64,000 bases of DNA, from positions 124,001 through 188,000 of the forward strand of contig NZ_CP063362.1 of the NCBI RefSeq assembly GCF_016807805.1. The letters are read 5' to 3'. This stretch comes from Xanthobacter dioxanivorans. GTDB lineage: Bacteria; Pseudomonadota; Alphaproteobacteria; Rhizobiales; Xanthobacteraceae. This document shows positions 1-8,791 of this stretch, piece by piece. Both the position numbers and the translations under genes were made by a program. The first letter of the stretch is position 1, and each line of letters opens with the position of its first letter. The notes beneath the pieces are model-generated. The model was given only the letters and a program-made list of their open reading frames with translations, did not search any database and was not told where the DNA came from.

Positions 1-369
1 CAGAGCGTTTTCATGATCACCCCCTACCCCGACGCCGTGAACGCGGAGGAGGTGGCCTTCCTCACCCACTACGGGTTCGAAGTGGCGGGCGTCGATGCGT
101 TCGGCTGCGCCACCTCGGCCGAGATCCGGGCGCTGACCTCGGATCAGGTTGCGGGCCTTGCCTTGCGGCACCGGGCGCGGATCGCCCGATGCGATGCCCT
201 CTTCGTCAGCTGCACCAATCTGCTCACCATGAACGAGATCGAGGGGCTGGAGGTCGGGCTCGGCGTGCCCGTGGTCTCCTCCAATCAGGCAACGCTCTGG
301 ATGGCGCTCGGCCGGCTCGGGGTCCACGCGCCGGCGGGGCCGGGGCGGCTGTTCCGCCTCGCGCCCTGA
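1..369 (+). CDS. Maleate cis-trans isomerase / Asp-Glu racemase family protein (C-terminal part)
   Basis: The reading frame is open from the first base, so the gene starts outside the window and only about 122 C-terminal residues are visible. The second half contains the SCTNL motif, which carries the second catalytic cysteine of maleate isomerases, arylmalonate decarboxylases and related cofactor-free racemases. The enzyme would act in the cytosol on a small dicarboxylic acid; maleate isomerase makes fumarate from maleate at the end of nicotinate and gentisate-type pathways. The substrate cannot be fixed from half a protein, and arylmalonate decarboxylase or hydantoin racemase relatives remain possible. 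It ends about 70 bases before the 3' end of the convergent LysR gene. Confidence 0.7.
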   Translation, partial: QSVFMITPYPDAVNAEEVAFLTHYGFEVAGVDAFGCATSAEIRALTSDQVAGLALRHRARIARCDALFVSCTNLLTMNEIEGLEVGLGVPVVSSNQATLWMALGRLGVHAPAGPGRLFRLAP

Positions 370-440
370 GGCAGGCCATGCCATAGCCCGCGCGCTTGAG
401 CGACCCCCCGGCGCCGGTTGACGGCCGGGCCGGAGGGTCT

Positions 441-1292
441 TCAGAAAGCCATGCCGCGGAACGTCTCGAACACGCGCTTGACCGCGTCGCTGACGCTCTC
501 GTCGCGCATGTAGAGGTGGAAGGTCACGTCCGGCAGCCGCGGTAGCCCCTCCGCCTCGCCGAGCACGCGCAGATCCGGGGTGAGCATCTCGATATTGCGG
601 GCGGTGACCCCCAGCCCCGCCCGCACCGCCGCCCGGATGGCGCCGAGGTTGAGGCTGAGATAGGCGATGCGCCAAGCCATGTGCGCCTTGTCCAGCGCGT
701 CGATGGCGAGGGCACGGAACAGGCTCGGCTCGTTGGAGACGATGAGCGGCAGCGGCTTCTTGCGCTCGTAGGGGAAATCGGCCGCGCACAGCCAGACGGT
801 CGGCGAGGTGCGCAGCATGATGCGGGGACGCTCGGGATCGAGGCGGGTGGTGATGGCGAGGTCGAGCTCGCCCTTGCGCAATTCCTCCATGAGGAAGGGG
901 CTGCGGCCGGTGCGGATTTCCAGCAGCACGTTGGGATGGGCCTTGGCGATGCGTCCCAGCATGATGGGCAGGATATTGTCCGCCATGTCGTGATTGGCGC
1001 CGAGGCGCACCACGTCCGCCTGTCCGGGGCCGGCAGCAAGGGCGATGTTGGCCTCGTCGTTCAGGGCAATGATGCGGCGGGCGTAGTCGAGCAGCTTCAG
1101 GCCGTCTTCAGTGAGGCGCTTCGAGCGCCCGTTCTTCACCAGCAGGGTCTTGCCCACGTGCCCTTCGAGACGCTGCATCTGCTGGCTCACCGCCGACTGG
1201 GTGCGATGAACGCGATGCGCGGCGGCGGCGAACGTTTCAGCGTCCGCGATGGCGACGAAAGTCCGCAGGAGATCGAGGTCGAGATTGCGCAT
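441..1292 (-). CDS. LysR-family transcriptional regulator
   Basis: A 283-residue protein with an N-terminal winged helix-turn-helix (about residues 4-62, containing AETFAAAAHRVHRTQSAVSQ) and a C-terminal periplasmic-binding-protein-like effector domain, the usual LysR length and order. I chose the ATG at 1292, which gives the family-typical MRNLDLDLLRTFVAIA start; the open frame runs further upstream but that extension would overlap the promoter region. It is divergent from the metC-like gene, the classical arrangement for a LysR protein controlling its neighbour and itself. An 11-base inverted match in the intergenic region is a candidate binding pair. The inducer is unknown. Confidence 0.9.
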   Translation of the reverse strand: MRNLDLDLLRTFVAIADAETFAAAAHRVHRTQSAVSQQMQRLEGHVGKTLLVKNGRSKRLTEDGLKLLDYARRIIALNDEANIALAAGPGQADVVRLGANHDMADNILPIMLGRIAKAHPNVLLEIRTGRSPFLMEELRKGELDLAITTRLDPERPRIMLRTSPTVWLCAADFPYERKKPLPLIVSNEPSLFRALAIDALDKAHMAWRIAYLSLNLGAIRAAVRAGLGVTARNIEMLTPDLRVLGEAEGLPRLPDVTFHLYMRDESVSDAVKRVFETFRGMAF

Positions 1293-1338
1293 CACGGCGG
1301 AGGCCAAGGCAGCAGGTGGGGGATAAAAGTTAGCGTAT

Positions 1339-1512
1339 CTAATGGATCGCGTCACGACTTTTAAATTGTCCGGCGCCCCGCGGATGCGTATCCATGACGC
1401 CGGATACAGTGTCAATTCGGCTTCAATCGGCGCTTTGCGTCACATTGCGCCGGTCATTCCGCGGATGGAGACGCCTTGTCGATGGCCTCCGAATTTTCAG
1501 TCGATCCATTAG
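1339..1512. promoter_or_regulatory. Divergent LysR/metC promoter region with an 11-bp inverted repeat
   Basis: CTAATGGATCG at 1339-1349 is repeated exactly as its reverse complement at 1502-1512, about 150 bases apart, between the LysR start and the metC-like start. The region is richer in A and T than the flanking genes. An 11-base exact match is unlikely by chance in so short an interval, so these may be two operator half-sites for the LysR protein with looping between them. The function is inferred from position only. Confidence 0.4.
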
Positions 1513-1552
1513 CAACCCTCAAGGTCCCTTGTGCGGGGCGGGAGTGCCGCCG

Positions 1553-2734
1553 GTGAAGAAGGACACGCTTCTCGTTCACGCCGGGCGCAGTGCCACCGGG
1601 CCGGTGAACCCGCCGGTCGCCCGCGCCTCCACCATCCTGTTCGAGGACCTCGCCGCCTACGATGCCCTGCGCGGCGACCGCTTCGCCGGATTGCGCTACG
1701 GCATCCACGGCACGCAGACCCTATTCGCCCTCGAGGAGGCGCTGACCCGGCTCGAAGGCTGCCATCGCGCCATCATCGTGCCGTCGGGCCTCGCCGCCAT
1801 CACCGCCGCGCTCATGGCGGTGGTGAAGCCGGGCGACCACCTGCTCATGGTGGATACCGTCTATGGCCCGACCCGCGCCTTCTGCGACGGCCTGCTCGCC
1901 CGCAACGGCGTGGTCACCACCTATTACGATCCCCTGATCGGCTCGGGGATCGCCGATCTCATCCGCGACAATACCCGCGCCATCTTCTGCGAGAGCCCCG
2001 GCTCCCTCACCTTCGAGGTGCAGGACATTCCCGCCATCGTTGCCGTCGCTCGGGAGCGTGGCATTGCGGTGCTGCTCGACAACACCTGGGCGAGCCCGCT
2101 CTTCTTCGATGCGCTCGGCCATGGCGTGGACATTTCCATCCAGGCGGCCACCAAGTATCTGTCCGGCCATTCCGACGTGATGATGGGCACCATCGCCACC
2201 ACCGAGGCCTGGTGGCGGCCGGTGCGGAACGTGGTGGCCGACCTCGGCTTCTCCACCAGCCCCGACGATTGTTACTTGGTGCTGCGCGGCCTGCGGACGC
2301 TCGGCGTGCGGCTGCGTCACCAGGAGAAGAGCGCGCTCGCGGTCGCCCGCTGGCTGGCGGGGCAGAAGGACGTGGTCCGTGTGCTCCATCCGGGCCTGGA
2401 GGACGATCCGGGTCACGCGCTCTGGAAGCGGGATTTCACCGGCGCGTCGGCCTTGTTCGGCGTGGAGCTGGCGGTGACCGCACCGGCGGCGGTCTCAGCC
2501 TTCGTGGATGGGCTGGAGTTGTTCGGCATCGGCTCCAGTTGGGGCGGCTTTGAAAGCCTGGTGGTGCCGGCCCGCTTCACCCGCGCGGCGCGGCCTTTCC
2601 CCCTGTCCGGCGCGCTGGTGCGCCTGCACGTGGGTCTTGAAGACCCCGAGGACCTGATCTGCGACCTCGCCGGCGCCCTTGATGCCATGCGGGCGGCGCA
2701 GGACGGCGCAGCCCCATCCGCCGCGCGGGCGTGA
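1553..2734 (+). CDS. metC: Cystathionine beta-lyase-like PLP enzyme (Cys/Met metabolism family)
   Basis: About 393 residues with the full Cys/Met-metabolism PLP enzyme fold. The Schiff-base lysine sits in the motif AATKYLSGHSD at about K201, preceded by the LLDNTWASPLFF strand that holds the PLP aspartate. The family cleaves or exchanges C-S bonds; beta-lyase would release homocysteine, pyruvate and ammonia from cystathionine. I prefer the GTG at 1553, about nine bases after a CGGGAG ribosome-binding site, giving MKKDTLLVHAGR; GTG at 1544 is the alternative. The deacylase and BisC-like reductase follow on the same strand, suggesting a sulfur-amino-acid salvage operon rather than housekeeping biosynthesis. 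Confidence 0.82.
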   Translation: MKKDTLLVHAGRSATGPVNPPVARASTILFEDLAAYDALRGDRFAGLRYGIHGTQTLFALEEALTRLEGCHRAIIVPSGLAAITAALMAVVKPGDHLLMVDTVYGPTRAFCDGLLARNGVVTTYYDPLIGSGIADLIRDNTRAIFCESPGSLTFEVQDIPAIVAVARERGIAVLLDNTWASPLFFDALGHGVDISIQAATKYLSGHSDVMMGTIATTEAWWRPVRNVVADLGFSTSPDDCYLVLRGLRTLGVRLRHQEKSALAVARWLAGQKDVVRVLHPGLEDDPGHALWKRDFTGASALFGVELAVTAPAAVSAFVDGLELFGIGSSWGGFESLVVPARFTRAARPFPLSGALVRLHVGLEDPEDLICDLAGALDAMRAAQDGAAPSAARA

Positions 2735-2774
2735 CGCCCGCTTCGATCTTCATCGCTTCTTGCAGGTTCTGCCC

Positions 2775-3800
2775 ATGCCCGCTTCGTCTTCCTCCCGCGC
2801 CTTCTCCGAGATTCTCGCCATGGCCGAGCCCGGCCGCCTCGCGACGGGCGCGATTTTCGTCGGGCGCCTTGCCTCCGGCGCGGCCGTGGAAATTCCCTAT
2901 GTGATCGCCAAGGGCGCGAAGCCCGGAAAATGCCTGTGGCTGAACGGGCAGGTGCATGGCGACGAGATCAACGGCATCGTCGCCGCCCTCGACTTCGCCC
3001 GGGAGCTGGACCTCTCCGAGCTGTCGGGCAGCGTGGTGGTGAGCTCCACCGCCAATCCGCTCGCCTTCGACGGACGCCGCAAGAAGGCGCCGCAGGACGA
3101 TATCGACCTGGACCAGTCGTTTCCCGGCTCGGCCGGCGGCCTCTCCTCCGAACGCATGGCGAAGATCTTCTTCGAGGCCTGCACCTGCGCCGATGTGGTG
3201 GTGAACCTCCACACCATGGGCACCACTTTCGATGCCGATCCCTACGCGGTCTACAAGGTCCATCCCAATGGTCGGGTGAGCGAGGAGACCCTGCTCCACC
3301 TCGTCGCGCCGTTCGCCCCGGCCGTGGCCTGCCGCATGAACGTGGCGGGCGGCACCGGCGAATTGCCCGGCAACCTCGCCGGCGCGCTGGATTTCCAGTG
3401 CCTCGACCGGGGCCAGATCGCCTTCATGGTGGAGCTGGGCGGGGGTGGACGCCTGGTGGCGGAGCATGTGGCCCAGGGCATCACCGGCTTCGAGGGTTTG
3501 GCGCGCCGGCTCGGCCTGCTGCCGGGCGCGGCGGTGGCGCCCGCCGAATTGCGCCAGGTGACGAAGCGCCGGCACGTCACCTGCGCGGAAGGGGGCATCT
3601 TCCGGGTCCTCGCCCGCCCGGCCACGGTCATCCCGGCGGGGCAGCCCCTCGGCGAGGTCATGGATCTGCACGGGGTGGTGCGCGAGCAGATCACGCTGCC
3701 GTTCGATGCCCTGGTGATCGGCATCCGGCGCGATCCGGTGGTGCATTTCGGTGACCGCGTGGCCTTCGTCGCGGAACACTGGTCCAACGTCCCGGCCTGA
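2775..3800 (+). CDS. Succinylglutamate desuccinylase / aspartoacylase family zinc hydrolase
   Basis: A 341-residue zinc-dependent carboxypeptidase-fold deacylase. The zinc ligands are readable as VHGDE (H61, E64) and the later NLHTMGT histidine (about H146). A conserved FMVELGGGG segment and a C-terminal beta domain are typical of the N-acyl amino acid deacylase or ectoine-deacetylase-like branch. It would remove an acyl group from an N-acylated amino acid in the cytosol. It lies 40 bases after the metC-like gene and 17 before the BisC-like gene, so the three are probably cotranscribed; an N-acylated sulfur amino acid is a reasonable but untested substrate. ATG at 2820 is a less likely start. 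Confidence 0.75.
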   Translation: MPASSSSRAFSEILAMAEPGRLATGAIFVGRLASGAAVEIPYVIAKGAKPGKCLWLNGQVHGDEINGIVAALDFARELDLSELSGSVVVSSTANPLAFDGRRKKAPQDDIDLDQSFPGSAGGLSSERMAKIFFEACTCADVVVNLHTMGTTFDADPYAVYKVHPNGRVSEETLLHLVAPFAPAVACRMNVAGGTGELPGNLAGALDFQCLDRGQIAFMVELGGGGRLVAEHVAQGITGFEGLARRLGLLPGAAVAPAELRQVTKRRHVTCAEGGIFRVLARPATVIPAGQPLGEVMDLHGVVREQITLPFDALVIGIRRDPVVHFGDRVAFVAEHWSNVPA

Positions 3801-3817
3801 ACGCGGAAGCATCCACA

Positions 3818-6139
3818 ATGGCGATCCGGCGCTATCCCCATCTCGCCCATTGGGGGGCTTTCACGGCGGTGGTCGAGGACGGCGTGCTCGTCGCCTGCGA
3901 GCCGTTTCTCGCCGACCCCAATCCCTCGTCCATGCTGGGGAGCGTCGCGCCCGGGGTCTATTCGGACAAGCGCATCCGCCGGCCCGCGGTGCGCGAAGGC
4001 TGGCTGAAGCGCCGCCATGGCGCCGGAGGCGAGGGGCGCGGCCGGGAAAAGATGATCGAAGTGGACTGGGACGAGGCGCTCGACCTCGTCGCCGGGGAAA
4101 TCCGCCGGGTGGAAGCCGAGCGCGGGCGCGAGGCGCTCTTCGCCGGCTCCTATGGCTGGTCCTCGGCGGGCCGCTTCCACCATGCGCGCTCGCTCATCCG
4201 CCGCTTCTACTTTTCTGGCGGCGGCGCCGTCGACCAGGTGGGCAATTACAGCTGGGGCACCGCGCAATTCCTGCTGCCCTATGTGATCGGCACCTACCAG
4301 CCGCTCACCGGGCGGGTCACCGCATGGCCCAGCATCCTCGCCCATACCGAGATCTTCCTCGCCTTCGGCGGCCTCGCCCTCAAGAACGGGCAGGTTTCCT
4401 CCGGCGGAGCCGTCCAGCATACCCAAGAGCTCTGGCTGCGGCGTCTGGCCGCCAAGGGCATCCCGATCGTCAACATCTCGCCCACCCGCGACGATTGCCC
4501 CGACTTTCTCGAGGCCGAATGGCTGCCGATCCGTCCCAATACGGACGTGGCGCTGATGCTGGCCCTCGCCTTCGAGATCCTGCGGCTCGGCGGCGCGGAC
4601 CAGGACTTCCTCGCGCGCCACACGGTCGGCGCGGAGGCGCTGGCGGCCTATGTGCGCGGCGAGAGCGACGGCGTTCCGAAGTCGCCGGACTGGGCGGAGG
4701 GGATCTGCGGGCTGCCCGCGGCCGCCATCGCCGGACTTGCCGCGCGCCTCGTGGGCAAGCGCTCCTACATCACCTGTTCCTTTGCCGTGCAACGCGCCCA
4801 GCACGGGGAGCAGCCCTACTGGATGGCCATCGCGCTCGCCGCCCTGCTCGGGCAGGTGGGCCTGCCGGGTGGCGGCTTCGGCTTCGGCCACGGCTCCATG
4901 AACGGGGTGGGCAATCCACGCCCCGCCACGCCCGGCCCGGAAATGGCGGTGGGCCGCAACCCGCTGAGGCGCGCCATTCCCTGCGCCCGCATCGCCGACA
5001 TGCTGCTCGCCCCCGGAACGCCCTATGCGTTCGACGGGCGGCAGGAGACCTATCCGGACGTGCGCCTCATCCATTGGGCGGGCGGCAATCCCTTCCACCA
5101 CCACCAGCAGCTCAACCGCCTGCTTGAGGCCTGGCGGCGGCCCGAGACCGTCATCGTCAACGAGATCTGGTGGACGCCCACCGCGCGCCTCGCCGACATC
5201 GTGCTGCCGGTGACCACGACGCTGGAGCGCAACGACATCGGCGGCTCCTCGCGCGACCGCTATGTGGTCGCCATGCACAAGGCGATCGAACCGCTCCACG
5301 CCGCGCGATCCGACTTCGACATCTTCCACGACCTTGCCGCGCGACTGGGCCATGCGCAGGCCTTCACCGAAGGTCGCGACGAGATGGGGTGGGTGCGCGA
5401 CATCTATGCCCGCTGCGCTGCCGCCAACCGGGCAGCGGACATCCCGTTTCCCGATTTCGAGACGTTCTGGGCCGCCGGGACGGTGGAGTTGCCAGAGCCT
5501 GAGGGCGATTTCGTCCTGTTCTCGGACTTCCGCGCCGACCCGGTGTCACATCCGCTGAAGACGCCGAGCGGGCGGATCGAACTGTTCAGCGAGACCATCG
5601 CCCGCCTCGCCTTGCCGGACTGCCGCCCGCATCCCGCCTGGATCCCGCCGGCCGAGTGGCTCGGAGCGCCGTCCGTGGAACGCTACCCGCTGCATCTTCT
5701 CTCGGTGCAGCCCGCCGACCGTCTGCACAGCCAGCTGGATTTCGCCCCCCTGCCGCAGGCGAACAAGGTGAAGGGGCGGGAAGCCATTGCCCTGAATCCC
5801 GCCGATGCCGCCAGCCGCGGCTGCCGCGACGGCGACCTCGTGGAAGTGTCCAACGCGCGCGGCGCATGCCTCGCCGGCCTGCGCATCAGCGACGGCGTGC
5901 GCCGTGGCGTCGCGGTGATGGCGACCGGGGCGTGGTTCGATCCCGACCTCGGCGGCAACGGCGCCGAACGGGCCGGCACCGCCAATGTCCTCACGCTCGA
6001 TGTGGGAACATCGCTGCTGACACAGGGCCCGAACGCCATGGGCTGTCTGGTCGAGGTCCGGCCCGCACAGGACCGGGAAGGGCGGGTCGGTCCGGCAGCC
6101 GCGGTGGACCGTCGTGACCGGGGCCTTCAGCGCTCCTGA
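3818..6139 (+). CDS. Molybdopterin oxidoreductase, biotin/methionine sulfoxide reductase type (BisC/TorZ-like)
   Basis: A 773-residue DMSO-reductase-superfamily enzyme. The YGWSSAGRFHHA segment puts a serine (S116) where this branch ligates molybdenum. There is no N-terminal Cys-rich Fe-S motif and no twin-arginine signal, so it is a cytoplasmic, cluster-free BisC-type protein. Later segments (MNGVGNPRPATPGPEM, NPFHHHQQLNRL, LPVTTTLERNDI, and a molybdopterin-dinucleotide-binding domain near residues 610-740) match the family. The family reduces S- or N-oxides, such as methionine sulfoxide or biotin sulfoxide. Its place after a metC-like lyase favours a sulfur substrate. The stretch from 6140 has no downstream partner gene. 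Confidence 0.85.
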   Translation: MAIRRYPHLAHWGAFTAVVEDGVLVACEPFLADPNPSSMLGSVAPGVYSDKRIRRPAVREGWLKRRHGAGGEGRGREKMIEVDWDEALDLVAGEIRRVEAERGREALFAGSYGWSSAGRFHHARSLIRRFYFSGGGAVDQVGNYSWGTAQFLLPYVIGTYQPLTGRVTAWPSILAHTEIFLAFGGLALKNGQVSSGGAVQHTQELWLRRLAAKGIPIVNISPTRDDCPDFLEAEWLPIRPNTDVALMLALAFEILRLGGADQDFLARHTVGAEALAAYVRGESDGVPKSPDWAEGICGLPAAAIAGLAARLVGKRSYITCSFAVQRAQHGEQPYWMAIALAALLGQVGLPGGGFGFGHGSMNGVGNPRPATPGPEMAVGRNPLRRAIPCARIADMLLAPGTPYAFDGRQETYPDVRLIHWAGGNPFHHHQQLNRLLEAWRRPETVIVNEIWWTPTARLADIVLPVTTTLERNDIGGSSRDRYVVAMHKAIEPLHAARSDFDIFHDLAARLGHAQAFTEGRDEMGWVRDIYARCAAANRAADIPFPDFETFWAAGTVELPEPEGDFVLFSDFRADPVSHPLKTPSGRIELFSETIARLALPDCRPHPAWIPPAEWLGAPSVERYPLHLLSVQPADRLHSQLDFAPLPQANKVKGREAIALNPADAASRGCRDGDLVEVSNARGACLAGLRISDGVRRGVAVMATGAWFDPDLGGNGAERAGTANVLTLDVGTSLLTQGPNAMGCLVEVRPAQDREGRVGPAAAVDRRDRGLQRS

Positions 6140-6552
6140 TGGTCCGGCCGAACATCTGGTCGTGGACAAGCGGAGCGGGTCTGCACGAACGGACGATGAC
6201 CGTCGGCGTGGATGCCGGACCCCCGAACGCCTTCCCCGGGGCATGGGGCCAGCGAGCTTGACCTCGCCCGATTCGGACCAGGCGGCGCCCCTGCATAGAA
6301 ACTGCACGACAATCCTCGAAATCTCCTCCCGGCCCTCAAGGCCACTGCACAGCCGCCGCTCATCCTGCGCGGCATGCAAAACCTGATCGATCTTCCCTTA
6401 CGACCCGCCCCGCTGCCGCGCTGCCTGACCCGGGACGGCTGGTGGCTCGTGCCTGTCCCCTCTGCATTCAACGGCGACGCCTTCCGGCCCGCTCCCGGCT
6501 CCACAGCTGCCCCGCCCTCTCCCCTTCCCGCCCGCCTCTCACGAGTTGTCCC
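6140..6552. other. 413-base intergenic stretch without a convincing gene
   Basis: Open frames here are short, rich in Arg, Pro and Ser, and look like frame shadows. I saw no tRNA, repeat or clear terminator. It separates the sulfur-related operon from the DUF4173/two-component module and probably holds the promoter of the latter, but no promoter is convincing by eye. Confidence 0.4.
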
Positions 6553-8086
6553 ATGACGCCTGACGCGCACTTGCGTACCCGGCGGGCGGCCCTGTGCTGG
6601 CTGGCCCAGCGGACGGGCTTCGCCCTCGCCGCCATCGCGCTGGCCGACTGGCTGTTCTTCAACGCGCACGCCATCGGCATTTCGCTGCCCCTTTTCCTCG
6701 GCACCTGCGGCGGGCTTGTGGTGGCGGTGAACCCTATCCGGGCGTCCGCCCGGCTCAGGATCTTCTGCGCGCTCACGTTTCTCCTGGCGCTCGCCGCGCT
6801 GGTCGAGGATGTGTCCTGGCTGTCGGTGCTCGTGGCGGGCCTCACCTCCCTCCATCTCGCCGGCCTGCTCGTCGGCGGCGGCGGAGAGCGCTGGACGGTG
6901 GGGCTGCTACGTTCCGCTGGCCGGCCTTTCGCCGGTCCGTTCCGACTTGCGACGGACCTCGCGCGTGTCCGCCGCCTTTCGGCATGTGGCCGAAGGGGGT
7001 TCAAGGGCGCTGCATCGCTGGCGGCGTGGATCGCCCCGGTGGTGCTGACTCTGGTGTTCCTGGGTCTGTTCGATGCGGCGAACCCTCTGATCCACGAATG
7101 GCTGCGCGCGCTCGACCCCCAGCGCCTTCCCGAGCTGATCTCGCTGCCACGGCTGGGCTTCTGGCTCGTGGCGCTCTGCCTCATCTGGCCGCTCGTGCAC
7201 CTGAAGCGCGCCCGCAGGCGGGCGGCGCCGGTGACTGCAATGCAGCCACCTGACCTGCCGGAAATGCAGGCCCTTCTCGGCCCGGCGTCCGTGCTGCGCT
7301 CGCTGATCCTGTTCAATGCCCTGTTCGCCCTCCAGACCGGGCTCGACGCGGCCTATCTCTGGGGCGGGCTCGCACTGCCGGACGGCATGACCTATGCGGC
7401 CTATGCCCATCGCGGGGCCTATCCGCTGATCGTCACCGCGCTGCTGGCCGCCGCCTTCGTGCTCGCCGCCATGCGCCCAGGTGGCCCCGCCGGGGCGTCG
7501 CGCAGAATCCGGCCGCTGGTGCTCGTCTTCGTGGCGCAGAATGTGGCGCTGGTGGCCTCCTCCATCCTGCGCACGGCGCTCTATGTGGAAGCCTATGGGC
7601 TGACCCAGCTGCGGCTCGCCGCGTTCATCTGGATGGGACTGGTGGGGCTGGGGCCTCGCGCTGATCGTGGTCAAGATCCTGTGCAGCAAATCGAACGCGT
7701 GGCTGCTCGATGCCAATGCGATTGCGGTCGTGGCGACGCTCTATCTGTGCTGCTTCGCCAATTTTCCCTATATGGTCGCGCGCTACAACCTGACGCACTG
7801 GCAGGAAAGGAGTGACATGGGACCTGTGCTCGACGTCGCCTATCTGGCCGCCCTCGGGCCGGACGCGCTGCCGGCCTATGCCGGGATCGCGGTGGGCGCC
7901 AATCCGTATCGGCTCGCCGGGTGGCAAGTCGTCAGGCTGCAACGTGAACAGAGCTCCGCCGAGCACATGCTTGAACAGGCGAACTGGCGCAGCTGGACCT
8001 TCCGCAACTGGCGCCTGAAGCGCGTTCTCGCGGCCCATCCCCTGGATGCGGCGCCGTCGGGCACCGCGCCCGCATCGGCGAACTAG
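6553..8086 (+). pseudogene. DUF4173 integral membrane protein, frameshifted
   Basis: Two overlapping frames together encode one DUF4173-type membrane protein of about 510 residues. The first frame (from ATG 6553) gives some ten hydrophobic segments up to FIWMGLVGLG near 7650. The sequence resumes one frame on as LALIVVKILCSKSNAWLLDANA and runs to the soluble tail ending at 8086. Removing one G from the GGGG run at 7650-7653 restores a continuous protein of normal family length. The response regulator starts ten bases later, so the three genes form an operon and this protein may be linked to the signal sensed. The role of the family is unknown. The lesion could be real or a sequencing error. 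Confidence 0.75.
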
Positions 8087-8095
8087 GCGGCCGCC

Positions 8096-8791
8096 GTGGC
8101 CTACCGCATCCTCGTCGCCGACGACGACCCGCACATCCGCGAGATCATCTGCTTCGCGCTGGAGAAGGCGGGCATGACCGCCCTCCCCGCCCGCGATGGA
8201 GCCGAGACGCTGCGCCAGTTCGGTCTAGGCGCACCCGATCTGGTCGTGCTCGACGTGGGCATGCCGGAGATGGACGGGCTGGAGGTGTGCCGCCGCATCC
8301 GCAAAACCTCCGAGGTGCCGGTGCTGTTCCTCTCCGCGCGGGACGAGGAGATCGACCGGGTGATCGGCCTTGAGATCGGCGGCGATGATTATGTGACCAA
8401 GCCGTTCAGCCCGCGCGAGCTGGTGGCGCGGGTCAACGCCATCCTGAAGCGGGTTCAGACGAGGCCCGCCCCCGGCCCTGCGCCTCTCTCGCACGGCGCG
8501 CTCGCCCTCGATCCCGATGCACACGCGGCGACGTTCCGCGCCGAGCCCATCGCCCTCACCGCCATCGAGTTCGCCATCCTCAGGACGCTGATCACGCGGC
8601 CGGGACAGGTGTTCAGCCGCACCCAGATCCTCGATGCGGCCTATGGCGGGGTGATCCATGTGGCGGACCGAACCATCGACAGCCACGTACGGAACATCCG
8701 CGCCAAGCTCGCCGCCGCCGGCTGTGACAGCGTCATCGACACGGTGCATGGGGTGGGATTTCGCATCGGCCGATGCCGGGCCGAGCCGTGA
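8096..8791 (+). CDS. Two-component response regulator, OmpR/PhoB family
   Basis: A 231-residue protein with an N-terminal receiver domain (acidic pocket VADDDPH, phospho-acceptor D53 in VVLDVGMPEMDG, lysine K102 in YVTKPFSPREL) and a C-terminal winged-helix DNA-binding domain ending in VIDTVHGVGFRI. The start is GTG at 8096. Its 3' end overlaps the histidine kinase start by 19 bases, showing translational coupling. It is phosphorylated by that kinase and binds DNA; the target genes are unknown. CreB is one well-known relative of similar layout. Confidence 0.92.
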   Translation: MAYRILVADDDPHIREIICFALEKAGMTALPARDGAETLRQFGLGAPDLVVLDVGMPEMDGLEVCRRIRKTSEVPVLFLSARDEEIDRVIGLEIGGDDYVTKPFSPRELVARVNAILKRVQTRPAPGPAPLSHGALALDPDAHAATFRAEPIALTAIEFAILRTLITRPGQVFSRTQILDAAYGGVIHVADRTIDSHVRNIRAKLAAAGCDSVIDTVHGVGFRIGRCRAEP

